Source of the DNA: Planctomycetota bacterium
Lineage (GTDB): Bacteria; Planctomycetota; Planctomycetia; Isosphaerales; Isosphaeraceae
DNA length: 64,000 bases
Direction: 5' to 3'
NCBI GenBank assembly: GCA_021791715.1
Contig: JAJYWB010000014.1
Coordinates: 38,293-102,292, forward strand
The first letter of the stretch is position 1. Each line of letters begins with the position of its first letter. The notes under the pieces were generated by a model. The model did not search any database and had not been told where the DNA came from. It worked only from the letters and a program-made list of their open reading frames with translations. A program made the position numbers and the translations under genes. Below, piece after piece: positions 54,708 through 63,996 of the stretch.

Positions 54708-55970
54708 TCAGACGATATCGGCGAGGACCGTGTCGGCCAGGAATATCCCCTCCCGAGTAAGCCGAACCCTTAGCCCGTCGTCATCGACGAGTCGGTTTCG
54801 CCGATGTTTTTCAAACTTCGATCCGACGAGTCGATCGAGATCAAACCCCGTTCGGAGCGCGAATTCGGCTCGATCGATCCCAAGCTTGATTCGTCGAAGC
54901 ATCAGAACCGCGGTTTCGCGCGCCCTCGATTCGGCGTCGAGCGTCTCGCTCGGACCGGTCGCGTCTCCGCCCGCCTCAATTCGATTTAGATAGGCCATAA
55001 TATCTCGCGTGTTCACAGAGCGTACTCCGTTCACATACCGCGCCGCGCCGACGCCGAACCCGTAATACGAAGCGTTCGCCCAATAAGCCAAATTGTGGAG
55101 CGATTCATGACCTTGACGCGCGTAATTTGAGATTTCATACATCTCGAGCCCCGCTTCAGCCAGCCGATCGATCGTCGTCTCGTACATCGCGCGTTCCAGA
55201 TCTTCGTTAAGCTCGCTCACAAGACCCTCACGCCTACTTTTCCAAAGCGGAGTCCCTTTTTCGTAAACCAAGCCGTAACAAGACAGATGCGAAGGCCCCA
55301 GCGCAAGCGTTCGATCGAGATCGTCGGTCCACATCGAAAGAGTCGACCCCGGCACGCCGAAGATCAGGTCGATCGACCACCTCGGGAATCGAGGAGCGAT
55401 CCACTCGACCGCTCGAATCACTTCATCAGGCTCATGATCACGCTCAAGTACTTTGAGAGAACTCTTTTGGAACGATTGCGCGCCGAGGCTGATTCGATTA
55501 ACTCCACCCGCCGCCAGAACTTCCACTTTCTCGCGATCGAGCGTGCCGGGATTCGCCTCGACCGTGAATTCCCCTCCGGACGCCAAATCAAACGCGCGAC
55601 GAATCACGTCGAGCAACCGCTCCAACTGAATCGCCGAGAGCCGAGTCGGCGTTCCCCCTCCCACAAAAATCGTCGACACCGACCGCCGTTCAACCGACGT
55701 CGAAATCTCGCGATCCAACGCCGTCAAATAACGATCGGCCAGATGATCGACCCCCGCTAGCGAGGCGAAATCACAATATCCACACTTGTGATAACAAAAT
55801 GGAATGTGAATATAAACGTGCTTGGGGTGATCCCCGAGCTTAACATCATCACTTGTAATTATGGTAATCAGACGACGGCCTCGATAAAACGGATTTCGGG
55901 AATTTTGGCTTTGAGAGTCGATTCTACGCCCATCGTCAGCGTGAGCGACGACGACGGGCATCCCTGACAA
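54708..55970 (-). CDS. hemW: HemW-like radical SAM protein
   Basis: Up to 420 residues. The radical SAM cluster motif is HIPFCYHKCGYCDFAS (CxxxCxxC); further HemW features are VSTIFVGGGTPTRLS, VEANPGTLDREKVE, INRISLGAQSFQ and the C-terminal winged-helix-like part (DDDGLRVRLTREGIFLADTV). HemW is a haem chaperone related to the oxygen-independent coproporphyrinogen oxidase HemN. The ATG-started frame overlaps the NifU-like gene by ~100 bases and gives an unusual ~50-residue N-terminus; a non-ATG start closer to DDVKLGDHPKHVYIHIPFC, after the upstream stop codon, is more likely. Confidence 0.9.
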   Translation of the reverse strand: MSGMPVVVAHADDGRRIDSQSQNSRNPFYRGRRLITIITSDDVKLGDHPKHVYIHIPFCYHKCGYCDFASLAGVDHLADRYLTALDREISTSVERRSVSTIFVGGGTPTRLSAIQLERLLDVIRRAFDLASGGEFTVEANPGTLDREKVEVLAAGGVNRISLGAQSFQKSSLKVLERDHEPDEVIRAVEWIAPRFPRWSIDLIFGVPGSTLSMWTDDLDRTLALGPSHLSCYGLVYEKGTPLWKSRREGLVSELNEDLERAMYETTIDRLAEAGLEMYEISNYARQGHESLHNLAYWANASYYGFGVGAARYVNGVRSVNTRDIMAYLNRIEAGGDATGPSETLDAESRARETAVLMLRRIKLGIDRAEFALRTGFDLDRLVGSKFEKHRRNRLVDDDGLRVRLTREGIFLADTVLADIV

Positions 55971-56140
55971 GCTCCGAGCAGGCGAACTTGAACGATCCGG
56001 TCGTCGTCGATCCCGACGACTTCAATCTCCCCCCCGTCGGCGGCGAGCGCGGGCCGCACGCTCTCGTTAAGTACGGCCTCGATCCGCGCCAGCAGTTCAG
56101 GACGATCAAAAGGCTGTGAAGTTCGACTCGTCATGCTCAT
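55868..56140 (-). CDS. NifU C-terminal domain Fe-S scaffold protein
   Basis: 90 residues: RIEAVLNESVRPALAADGGE, VQVRLLGACQGCPSSSLTL with the CxxC cluster ligands, MGVESTLKAKIPEIRFIEAV. NifU-like single-domain proteins assemble or carry Fe-S clusters. Lying immediately upstream of hemW, which needs a [4Fe-4S] cluster, it is plausibly its cluster donor (inference). A second ATG two codons in is an alternative start. Confidence 0.93.
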   Translation of the reverse strand: MSMTSRTSQPFDRPELLARIEAVLNESVRPALAADGGEIEVVGIDDDRIVQVRLLGACQGCPSSSLTLTMGVESTLKAKIPEIRFIEAVV

Positions 56141-56344
56141 GTAAACAAAGACCGATTAAAAAGTGATCAAACGAATAAGAATCTTGATATCAAACACGAC
56201 GATCGCCAAGGGTTCGATCGGGCTCGAAACTTCCCGATCGAACGCGCCGAAGCCTTGAAACAGAAGAAAGGCCGTTTGTGAGCCGGTCCATTCTCAACGT
56301 TCCGTAAAGGCGAAGCCGATGTTGGTGATCGTCGTCGTCGCCGA

Positions 56345-56683
56345 TTAATAGCGCCCTCCTCCACCATAGCCTCCGCCGCCGCCGCCGCGACCCCCGCCGT
56401 ATCCGCCGCCTCCTCCGCCTCCGCCGCCGCCGGGAGCACGCGGCTTGGCCTCGTTGACCGTGAGCCTTCGTCCCTGATAATCGGCGCCGTCGAGATTGGA
56501 GATCGCCGTTTCGGCCTCATCGTCGTTTTGCATCTCCACAAAGCCGAAGCCGCGGCTTCGGCCCGTCTCGCGATCGCTCAGCACCTGGGCGCTTTTAATC
56601 GCCCCGTACTGCTCGAACATCGCTTGAAGATCGTCGGATGTTACCGAATAAGCTAAATTACCGACATAAAGCCGCTTTGCCAT
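56345..56683 (-). CDS. RRM glycine-rich RNA-binding protein
   Basis: 112 residues: one RNA recognition motif with RNP2 (LYVGNLAY, residues 5-12) and RNP1 (RGFGFVEM, ~44-51), then a glycine/tyrosine tail after residue ~85 (GGGGGYGGGRGGGGGGYGGG). Cyanobacterial and planctomycete proteins of this shape bind RNA and some are cold-induced. A ~400-base leader with no gene lies upstream, which could be a regulated 5' UTR. Confidence 0.95.
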   Translation of the reverse strand: MAKRLYVGNLAYSVTSDDLQAMFEQYGAIKSAQVLSDRETGRSRGFGFVEMQNDDEAETAISNLDGADYQGRRLTVNEAKPRAPGGGGGGGGGGYGGGRGGGGGGYGGGGRY

Positions 56684-57083
56684 CGCTCTCGCCTGAATCA
56701 GGCTCTCCTAATGAAACGCCGGAATCTCCGATTCGTCGGATTCGGATCGCCGGCGGAGTAGGCCGCTCAATTCTACAAATCAAGAATTAATCGATCTTGA
56801 GAAAGCCGGGACTCTCTCGCGGGATGGAAGACAGCGGGGGGGGTGTCTCGATCCGACGGCCGCGACCAAGTCGTTCCCAAGGTCGTCGATCGCTTCTCGA
56901 TTCGTCAAACGAACACCATAAGCGACCGATCGCTTGAATTCAACATGAAAAATTCGGCCCCAAATCGGCTTCACTTAACTCCCCCTCACATCCATCAAAT
57001 TTTGATCCCAAAACACCCAAAAATCACCGCGGGAAGCCCCCGCTTATCCCCGCCGACATCCGCAGCATCATTTATTGCTTAAT
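56684..57083. promoter_or_regulatory. leader region of the RRM gene
   Basis: 400 bases between the RRM gene start and the ROK kinase 3' end, both on the minus strand. Contains a run of eight G at ~56835. A long 5' leader would be consistent with cold-shock-type regulation, but no thermosensor structure can be asserted. Confidence 0.35.
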
Positions 57084-58070
57084 TCATGAATTAACAAGCT
57101 TCTCCCGCGCCATAAGAGCCGCCCCCTGCACTCCCGCGTCGTCTCCCAGCCCCGCGGCCTCGATCAACACCTTCCCCTCGGGGTCGGTCAAAGCCTGACG
57201 CCTCGCTCCGGCTCGAATCAGCTCAATCCAAGGGTCTCCCAACGCCTCGGTCACACCCCCTCCCACAATGATGATATCCGGACCCAATAAATTGATCATG
57301 CTTCCCATCGCTAAACCCATATAATGCGCGGCGCGATGAACCTCGCGAAGCGCGATCGGATCCGCCGATTCAACCGCCGCCGCCAATTCCTTGCTCTTCA
57401 GCTTGTGATTCTTCCCGTGCAACTTCTCAGCCAACACCGAATCATGTCCTTTTCTCACTTTCTTACCAATACGACGAGCGATCGCGGTCCGGCTCGATAC
57501 CGATTCCAGGCACCCGCGAGCGCCGCAACCGCAAAGCGGACCGCCGGCCTTCACGATCACGTGGCCGATCTCGCCCGCGTTCCCCGTCAGCCCCTCGACA
57601 ACCTTCCCTTGCGACACCACGCAACCGCCGATCCCGGTACCCACAAACACCGCGATCATGTTCTGATGCCCACGCCCCGCGCCCAGGCGATATTCGCCGT
57701 AACCCCCCACGCGAACGTCGTTACGGAGAATCACGGGCAAGCCCGTCGCGGCCGAAAGATCGGGACCGAGCGCGAAATCACGAACGTTCAAATTGGCGCT
57801 AAACAGGATGACCCCGCGGTGAGGATCGAGAGGACCGGGAGAGCCCACTCCGACCGCTCCCAAATCGCCAAGCTTCGCCCCGGCGCTCTCGCACGCCTCG
57901 TGCAACGCCTTGACGATCGTATCAAGGATCGCCTTCGCCCCTTCTTTCGCCGGGGTCGGATGTTTCGATCGACCCACGATCCGATGCTCCGCGTCGACGA
58001 CGCATGCCAAAATCTTGGTCCCGCCAAGATCGACCCCGGCGACCAATCGACCGACCGCGGCGTCCGCCAT
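57084..58070 (-). CDS. ROK family sugar kinase (glucokinase-like)
   Basis: 328 residues from the ATG at 58070 (GGGGAGG upstream); the frame is open for 42 more codons without coding character. ATP-binding AGVDLGGTKILACVVD, VGVGSPGPLD, sugar-binding region LRNDVRVGGYGEYRLGAG (Arg in place of the usual Glu before ND), FVGTGIGGCVV, and the ROK zinc motif GHVIVKAGGPLCGCGARGCLE. It probably phosphorylates glucose or a related hexose in the cytoplasm. It follows the GAP1-like gene on the same strand (190-base gap). Confidence 0.93.
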   Translation of the reverse strand: MADAAVGRLVAGVDLGGTKILACVVDAEHRIVGRSKHPTPAKEGAKAILDTIVKALHEACESAGAKLGDLGAVGVGSPGPLDPHRGVILFSANLNVRDFALGPDLSAATGLPVILRNDVRVGGYGEYRLGAGRGHQNMIAVFVGTGIGGCVVSQGKVVEGLTGNAGEIGHVIVKAGGPLCGCGARGCLESVSSRTAIARRIGKKVRKGHDSVLAEKLHGKNHKLKSKELAAAVESADPIALREVHRAAHYMGLAMGSMINLLGPDIIIVGGGVTEALGDPWIELIRAGARRQALTDPEGKVLIEAAGLGDDAGVQGAALMAREKLVNS

Positions 58071-58259
58071 TCCAAACCCTCCCCTCACGCCAAACCGAGT
58101 TCGATCGCGTCGACGCCCGGTATAATTCGCCTCGAATTCAAGCACGCGCCAAATCGTAACAAAACCGTCTCCGCGCGACGAGCGCATCGATCGCATTCCA
58201 AAATGTTAAGCGACAAATCGTTCATTCCAATCCTTCTCCCAATCGAATCGGTTCCACAT

Positions 58260-61200
58260 CTACTTCTCCCTCGACGAAAGCTCGCGCTTCAGCAAGCCGA
58301 TGAATTCAAGAGACCCCACACGCTTCTCGGCAGAAACCTCGAATTCGAGTTCGTCGGCCCAGTCCCCAAGCCGATCGAGCGGACTCAAACTCGAACCGAA
58401 CCACGTCGCGATGCGATCGATCAAATCCAATGGATAATCATTACTAAAATATATAAGTCTGGCGAAGAAATAAAAACTTTCATCCACGGATAACACGTCC
58501 GACGGCGGGCCGACGCTCGATTCGATCAAGCGATTCCAACGCGTTTCCGCGGGCTGATCGGACGATAATTCAAAAATCGACAACGCCTCGATCAACCTCC
58601 AACGCTTTCTCGCTCGATCCGAAAGCCTCGCGTATGTCGGATCAAAGAACACCTTGCCCGATCCGTCTTCTTCATATTCCGCCAAAGCGATCTCGGAGGA
58701 TTCGCCCGCTTTTTCTCGATTCGTCGGCGTTTTACCAAGCCAGCCGCGCATCGCCCGCAAATTCTCCCGCGACAAAGGCTTGATCGGCGCCGAGAGAACG
58801 ACTCGTTCGCGAACGTCGTCGTGTTCGCCCGACGCTTCGTCATAATTCCACCGGCGAATCGGTTGATCCAAAGAGTTCAGCTCTCCGTAATAAGCCGATA
58901 CAAGCTCGATCATGTTTTTGCCGCCGCATACGTTCAAGGCTATCTCAAATAAACATCCGGGTCGATCGCTAGGAATCGACAACTTTCGAACCCATTCGTC
59001 GAACCGCTCCACCGGTTCGTCGCCGACGCTCGCCTCGAGATCGTTCCTAAGATCGACCGCGAGACATCTCCAGGTCTCTTCGCGATCGATCAATAATCGG
59101 CGAAGCGGCCATAGATCGATTCCCCCGAACATCGCCGATTTCTCCGTGAGACGGCGCGTCGTCTCGGCGACAATCTCCGCGACCAAGCCGTTCGGCGCGA
59201 AAAAGTCGCTCGCGTCCGCCGCCGCGCCGACCCACCCCGACAATTGAACCACGCGCTCCAGCCATTTCTTGGCGCGGCTGTCGGCGTTGAAATTGGGATT
59301 GCGATCGACCAAAAAACGTACAAACAAAGGCGTGATCGCCCGCGCCAGACCGGCGAGCCCCTCGGCGCCCGCCGCGAAAGCCCCCGGCCACTCCGACGCG
59401 CAATGACGTATTAATACTTTCGCATACTCGAGCGAGTTATCCTTAAGATTCCTTAATAACGGCGATATCAAATCGCCCCGATCCTCGGGAAACACCGAGG
59501 GAAAACGCACGCTCGATATCTCTTCAAGATCGTTCGTCAAAAACGCCTCGGCGAACCCGCGACAAACCGCCAAGCGATCGACATGCCCTGGATTAAGCTC
59601 GCCCCGCTCGCGAGCGCCGTCGATCCAGTTTCGTACCGCGCCGGCCCCCGAATCGCTCAAGTACAATTTCCGGATAATGAAATAATCGGATCTGATCGAA
59701 TCCAGATACATCCCAGGCCATCCGGGATCGGTCGGTCGGACGCTCTCGTCCATGCTCAAAAGCGCCTCCTCAACCCCCCAACAAAATCCCTCGAAAGGAA
59801 GCGATTCGTCTCGCGTGATCTCAAGCACCATCCGCACCAAAACGGGCTTGAGCGGCTCGATCGCAAGCCTCCAAAGCTTCCGCCAATCGTCGACGTTCAT
59901 CGGATCGGCGAACTTCCTACGCAACGCGGGCGCGATCCATTCAAACCCGCGATCAAGCCGCAACGCCCACTCCAATGCCGCGCGATACTCAAGCCAATCG
60001 ATCGAATCGGCCAAAATCTCGGCGAACCGACGCCGCGCCGCGGAACGTTCTCCCGCGATATCGTCGAGCCCCCCAAGAATCGCGATCGCTTCATTCGGTA
60101 TCGCTTCTTTGAACAAGCTCTTAAGCTTGGATTCCCGATTCCGTTCGATCGCGTCCTCAGCCGCGCCCCGAAGCCCCAATAACAATCGTACGGAACGATC
60201 GACTAGATCCGACTTCATCAGTTCGACCCGTATCTCCTCGGCGATTCGTTCGGGAACCCGCGAGGTCGCCGCCGCGAGAAACGGCGCGTGCGCCGCTTCG
60301 GGAGAGACGCGAAGCCAATCGATAATCCATTTCATCCGAATCTCGCCGCTCTCCGCGACCAGCCACGGAGCGACGACGACGCCCCAAGATCGACCCGCTT
60401 CGGCGGGATCGCCGCCGCGCCACGCCGCGCCGAGCCGACCGTGCAACCGAAACGAAGCCCTCGCATGTGGATAACTCAACGCGATCTCGCCGGCTTTACC
60501 CCACCAGGAAGAGTCGTGCGAAGAAACCCACTCGCGATCAAGACCGACCTCGGCGGTGAATCGAATCAAATCCATCATCCGCGCCCAAGAAGACGAATCG
60601 GTCGGTATCGATGGATTCCTCCGCACCGCACGCTCCAACCCGAAAATCGCGTCGAGTCGCGCGTCGGTCCAAAGCGACTCGATCGGTATCCGCTTGATAA
60701 TGATCTCTGTAATTTTTTGGATTCGATTATGCGTAATCTCCGCTTGTTCGTCGGCTTTGAGAATCCGTTCGGCGAGCGTCCTCGCCCACCACGCGGGTTC
60801 GATCGGCGGATCGATCGATTCACTCGCGAGATCGGCGATTCGACCGTTCTGAACGAGCGCCGCTCGGTTGAGCCGAACGCCCGGAAGCGTCCCCTGAAGC
60901 CGAAACCCGATCAACTCCTCGGGACGATCGTGATAGGTTGAAAAAGTCAATTCCCGCCGCATCGCCTCGGGAAAAACAAACGTTAAAAGCGCGATGATTC
61001 GTACGATCCGATCGGCGCGGTCGATCAATACGAGCGTCCCTTCGCGATGCGCCGAGTCGGCCGTCGCGGCGAGAAGCTTCGCGAGATAATCGCTCGATAA
61101 CCCCTGGGCGAGCCGCGCGACGACGCGAAATTCGGGCTCGGGCTTAAGATCGTCGCGTGTTAGCGCGACGACCTCGGGTTCTTGATCAAGAGTCCGCACC

Positions 61201-61568
61201 GGATCCGATCGACGCCTGCAAGACGCTTCGAAAAGCCCCGCCGGCCAGTTCAAAAGCTCCCCAAGCTCCCCCTCGTCGAGCCTCACCCCGTGCGTGAAAT
61301 GACCGCCGGGACGACCCCATACCCCTCGCTCGGTTTCGTATTCTTGAAGTCGAGGCGTCAACCACGCGATCTCCGCGACCGATTCCTCGCGACGATACCG
61401 AAAAACCGCCGGAGCAAGTTCGCGCGATCCGGGAACGAAAGCCCGCATATTAAAATGACGAAAATCCGCCGTGATCGGATACCCCGCGCTCACCCGCTTG
61501 ATCTGAAAACCGTTGCTCGCCCCCAAACCGTACCCGATCGGACACTGCGTATAATAAATCTGTTCCAT
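58260..61568 (-). CDS. GAP1-like (GTPase-associated protein 1) large protein
   Basis: 1,102 residues from the ATG at 61568 (GGGCGGG upstream). The N-terminal ~170 residues (MEQIYYTQCPIGYGLG, GFQIKRVSAGYP, FRYRREESVAEIAWL, ERGVWGRPGGHFTHGV, LFEASCRRRSDP) resemble, from memory, the N-terminal domain of GAP1 proteins from predicted GTPase-centred conflict systems. A middle part (LAQGLSSDYLAKLLAA, ALLTFVFPEAMRRELTFST) fits the GAP1 middle region. The remaining ~750 residues are alpha-helical with many Trp/Arg residues and no recognised motif. No GTPase gene is next to it in the window. The CDS is certain; the family name is tentative. Confidence 0.7.
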   Translation of the reverse strand: MEQIYYTQCPIGYGLGASNGFQIKRVSAGYPITADFRHFNMRAFVPGSRELAPAVFRYRREESVAEIAWLTPRLQEYETERGVWGRPGGHFTHGVRLDEGELGELLNWPAGLFEASCRRRSDPVRTLDQEPEVVALTRDDLKPEPEFRVVARLAQGLSSDYLAKLLAATADSAHREGTLVLIDRADRIVRIIALLTFVFPEAMRRELTFSTYHDRPEELIGFRLQGTLPGVRLNRAALVQNGRIADLASESIDPPIEPAWWARTLAERILKADEQAEITHNRIQKITEIIIKRIPIESLWTDARLDAIFGLERAVRRNPSIPTDSSSWARMMDLIRFTAEVGLDREWVSSHDSSWWGKAGEIALSYPHARASFRLHGRLGAAWRGGDPAEAGRSWGVVVAPWLVAESGEIRMKWIIDWLRVSPEAAHAPFLAAATSRVPERIAEEIRVELMKSDLVDRSVRLLLGLRGAAEDAIERNRESKLKSLFKEAIPNEAIAILGGLDDIAGERSAARRRFAEILADSIDWLEYRAALEWALRLDRGFEWIAPALRRKFADPMNVDDWRKLWRLAIEPLKPVLVRMVLEITRDESLPFEGFCWGVEEALLSMDESVRPTDPGWPGMYLDSIRSDYFIIRKLYLSDSGAGAVRNWIDGARERGELNPGHVDRLAVCRGFAEAFLTNDLEEISSVRFPSVFPEDRGDLISPLLRNLKDNSLEYAKVLIRHCASEWPGAFAAGAEGLAGLARAITPLFVRFLVDRNPNFNADSRAKKWLERVVQLSGWVGAAADASDFFAPNGLVAEIVAETTRRLTEKSAMFGGIDLWPLRRLLIDREETWRCLAVDLRNDLEASVGDEPVERFDEWVRKLSIPSDRPGCLFEIALNVCGGKNMIELVSAYYGELNSLDQPIRRWNYDEASGEHDDVRERVVLSAPIKPLSRENLRAMRGWLGKTPTNREKAGESSEIALAEYEEDGSGKVFFDPTYARLSDRARKRWRLIEALSIFELSSDQPAETRWNRLIESSVGPPSDVLSVDESFYFFARLIYFSNDYPLDLIDRIATWFGSSLSPLDRLGDWADELEFEVSAEKRVGSLEFIGLLKRELSSREK

Positions 61569-61738
61569 AACCCGCCCCCGTAGGCCTTCATTCATTGATA
61601 ATAACTGGAAATCCACTCCCCGACACGCGACCTTCAAACCAAGGAGAAAAAGCCATAAATTTGCTCGTTGATCAATATTTTAACAACTTGAAAATTCATA
61701 CAATTTGAATTACGTTGGTGTGCGAATAACCGCCGATC

Positions 61739-62908
61739 TTAAACGACGACTCGGAGTTTGCGCAACCGCACGGTTGCGGCGGCGAGAGTTTCGTCTCGTT
61801 TACAAAAACAAAAGCGAACGTACCGTTTTCCTCGATCTTTATCGCGAAAGAAGCTCGACCCTGGAACCGTCGCGACGCCGATCTCGCGAACGAGATATTT
61901 GGCGAAGTCGACGTCGTCTCCCAAGGCGAACGCGTCGATGCCGGCCATCACATAATAAGCGCCGCGCGGCGGTTCGCAATCGAAGCCGACCTCGCCGAGA
62001 ACCTTGAGAAACCGATCGCGACGGTCTTGATAATCGAGCGCGAGCCGGTCGAAATACGACCGGGGAAGCCGATACGCGACCGCCCCCGCCTCCTGCAGCG
62101 GCGCCGCGGCGCCGATCGAAACGTAATCATGTAATTGACGAAACGCGCGCGTCAACGCCGCCGACGCGACGATCGTCCCAACCCGCCATCCCGTCACCGC
62201 GAACGTCTTCGACATCCCCGAGATCGTCGCCGAAAGGTCGCGCATTCCGTCGAGCGTGGCGATCGAAACGTGCTTGAGCCCGTCGTAAACAATGTGTTCA
62301 TAAATCTCGTCGCTAATCGCGACGACGTTCCATTTGCGACAAAGACCCGCGACGATTTCGAGCTCCTCGCGCGAAAAGACCGTTCCCGTGGGATTGTTGG
62401 GATTACAGAGAATGATCGCCTTGGTTTTCTCGTTGAACGCCGCGGCGAGTTCGTCGGGATCGAACGTCCACGAGGGAGGTCGGATTGTGACGAACCTTGG
62501 AGTCGCTCCGGCGAGAACGCAATCGGGCCAGTAATTTTCGTAAAATGGTTGGGTGAGAATCACCTCGTCGCCCGGGTTGATGATCGACATCAACGTTACG
62601 AGCATCGCCTCGGTCGCTCCGCAGGTGACGGTGATTTCGGTTTCCGGATCAACGTTCATGCCGAGATGCCAAGCCGCGTGCTCGGCGACCGCCTCGCGAA
62701 GGCGTTGAGAGCCCCACGTAACCGCGTATTGATTGATATCGGCTTCGATCGCGGCGCACGCGGCCCGCTTCACTTCATCGGGCGCCGAAAAATCGGGCAT
62801 CCCCTGGGCGAGGTTGATCGCGCCGTATTTCTTGGCCTCGACCGACATGCCCCGGATTACGCTTTCGGTGAATCGTTCGACATTCCGTGATAAGAGAGGA
62901 AGACGCAT
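61739..62908 (-). CDS. PLP-dependent class I aminotransferase
   Basis: 389 residues from the ATG at 62908; the frame extends far upstream but only through non-coding-like repeat DNA. Fold-type I features: INLAQGMPDFSAPDEV, TCGATEAML, LTQPFYENYWPD, CNPNNPTGTVFSREEL, ISDEIYEHIVYDG and the PLP lysine in GMSKTFAVTGWRVG; RFCFCKRDETL holds the C-terminal substrate Arg. Closest in style to the aspartate/methionine/kynurenine aminotransferase group; exact substrate unknown. No operon partner. Confidence 0.93.
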   Translation of the reverse strand: MRLPLLSRNVERFTESVIRGMSVEAKKYGAINLAQGMPDFSAPDEVKRAACAAIEADINQYAVTWGSQRLREAVAEHAAWHLGMNVDPETEITVTCGATEAMLVTLMSIINPGDEVILTQPFYENYWPDCVLAGATPRFVTIRPPSWTFDPDELAAAFNEKTKAIILCNPNNPTGTVFSREELEIVAGLCRKWNVVAISDEIYEHIVYDGLKHVSIATLDGMRDLSATISGMSKTFAVTGWRVGTIVASAALTRAFRQLHDYVSIGAAAPLQEAGAVAYRLPRSYFDRLALDYQDRRDRFLKVLGEVGFDCEPPRGAYYVMAGIDAFALGDDVDFAKYLVREIGVATVPGSSFFRDKDRGKRYVRFCFCKRDETLAAATVRLRKLRVVV

Positions 62909-63765
62909 AAAACATCGCTTTCTAGGATCCGACTTAACACGCGAACCGAAACCCGGCGCGGGTCTTTGATAATTCCTATTCCGGCGGGATCGAATGCTTT
63001 CGGCAATTTCGACTTCGATCCATCTTAACGATCGACCCGGTGAAAATGCGATCGATCCGAATGAAACCGCCGACCGCACAACCGCTTCGGAGGAGACATT
63101 TTGATCTAACTGGTTATGGAGTAATGCCGTGGAGAAAATGCGCTGAGCGAAGCCAATCGGAATCTGGGTGGTTTGCGTCGCTCGCGATATCGAACGAATT
63201 TCGTGGAAAACCCGGCGAAAGAGAAATGCGCCGAGCGAAGCCAATCGAAACTTAGGCTGATTGCGTAATCTGTAATGTTGTAAACCTTTTGTGGCTTCTT
63301 CCGCGCGAGCAAAGTCGCCATTCCGAGCCGATTGAGCCGCGCGCGACGGCTTCGATTGGAATCGACGCTGTAAACTCCGACATTGCGGAATTGCGCATTG
63401 AACTCGACTGGGAACGATTACATACTGACGCGAAAGAGAAGCCGCGGACGACGGATTGTGGATTCGCATTGTTGGAACGATCCTGGTTAAAAACGTATTT
63501 TGAGCGGGTTTTGGACGTTGATTTTGGTACGCGACGTTTTAGTTTTCGAATCCGAATTTTTCTCTCTCTATAATATACGTCGAGACGTGCGATTTATTCA
63601 GAGAAATCTGGAATATTCTTGAGATTTTGAAACTTTGGTAATTGCGAGATTAATATTAGGGGTTTTATCAACGATTGGGACGATTGGGTTGATAATGCGG
63701 CGTTCGGCAAGGGGGCGGATGAGAGGAATTTTGTGCGTGCCGTCGCCTGCTCGCTCAGGGATAGC
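62909..63765. other. gene-free region right of the aminotransferase
   Basis: About 850 bases without a convincing gene. It contains a diverged direct repeat of ~40 bases beginning GAAAATGCGC at 63134 and GAAATGCGC near 63223, both reading on through GAGCGAAGCCAATCG. The remainder is AT-rich at 63540-63680. It may hold the aminotransferase promoter. Confidence 0.45.
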
Positions 63766-63996
63766 GAACTGGTCTGGGAGGGCGAACTGGTCTGGGAGGG
63801 CGAACTGGTCTGGGAGGGCGAACCTCCTGGTGAGCCGGCATGTTTTTATTTTTGAGGTCGAACCCGTTTGGGAGGGCGAACTTGTCTGGGAGGGCGAACT
63901 TGTCTGGGAGGGCGAACCTCCTGGTGAGCCGTCTTTTATTTGTTTATATTGTCTAACGGCGGCTCGGTCGGCGCCTCGCCCTCCCGGATTAGACAT
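63766..63996. repeat. palindromic repeat array 3
   Basis: Tandem CTGGGAGGGCGAACT units of ~17 bases run into two full reversed cores (GGGAGGGCGAACCTCCT then GGTGAGCC) ending near 63836 and 63930, plus a partial inverted CCTCGCCCTCCCGG close to the right edge. Same family as arrays 1 and 2; here the half-core is amplified rather than the paired unit. The array probably continues past the window. Confidence 0.85.

Noticed and set aside
62909..63469. 187-codon N-terminal extension of the aminotransferase frame
   Set aside because: The conserved fold begins at the ATG at 62908; the extension is low-complexity and passes through direct-repeat DNA.
63598..63996. 132-codon minus-strand ORF with repeats of FALPDQ
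   Set aside because: It is a translation of the tandem GC-rich palindrome half-cores; no ribosome site.
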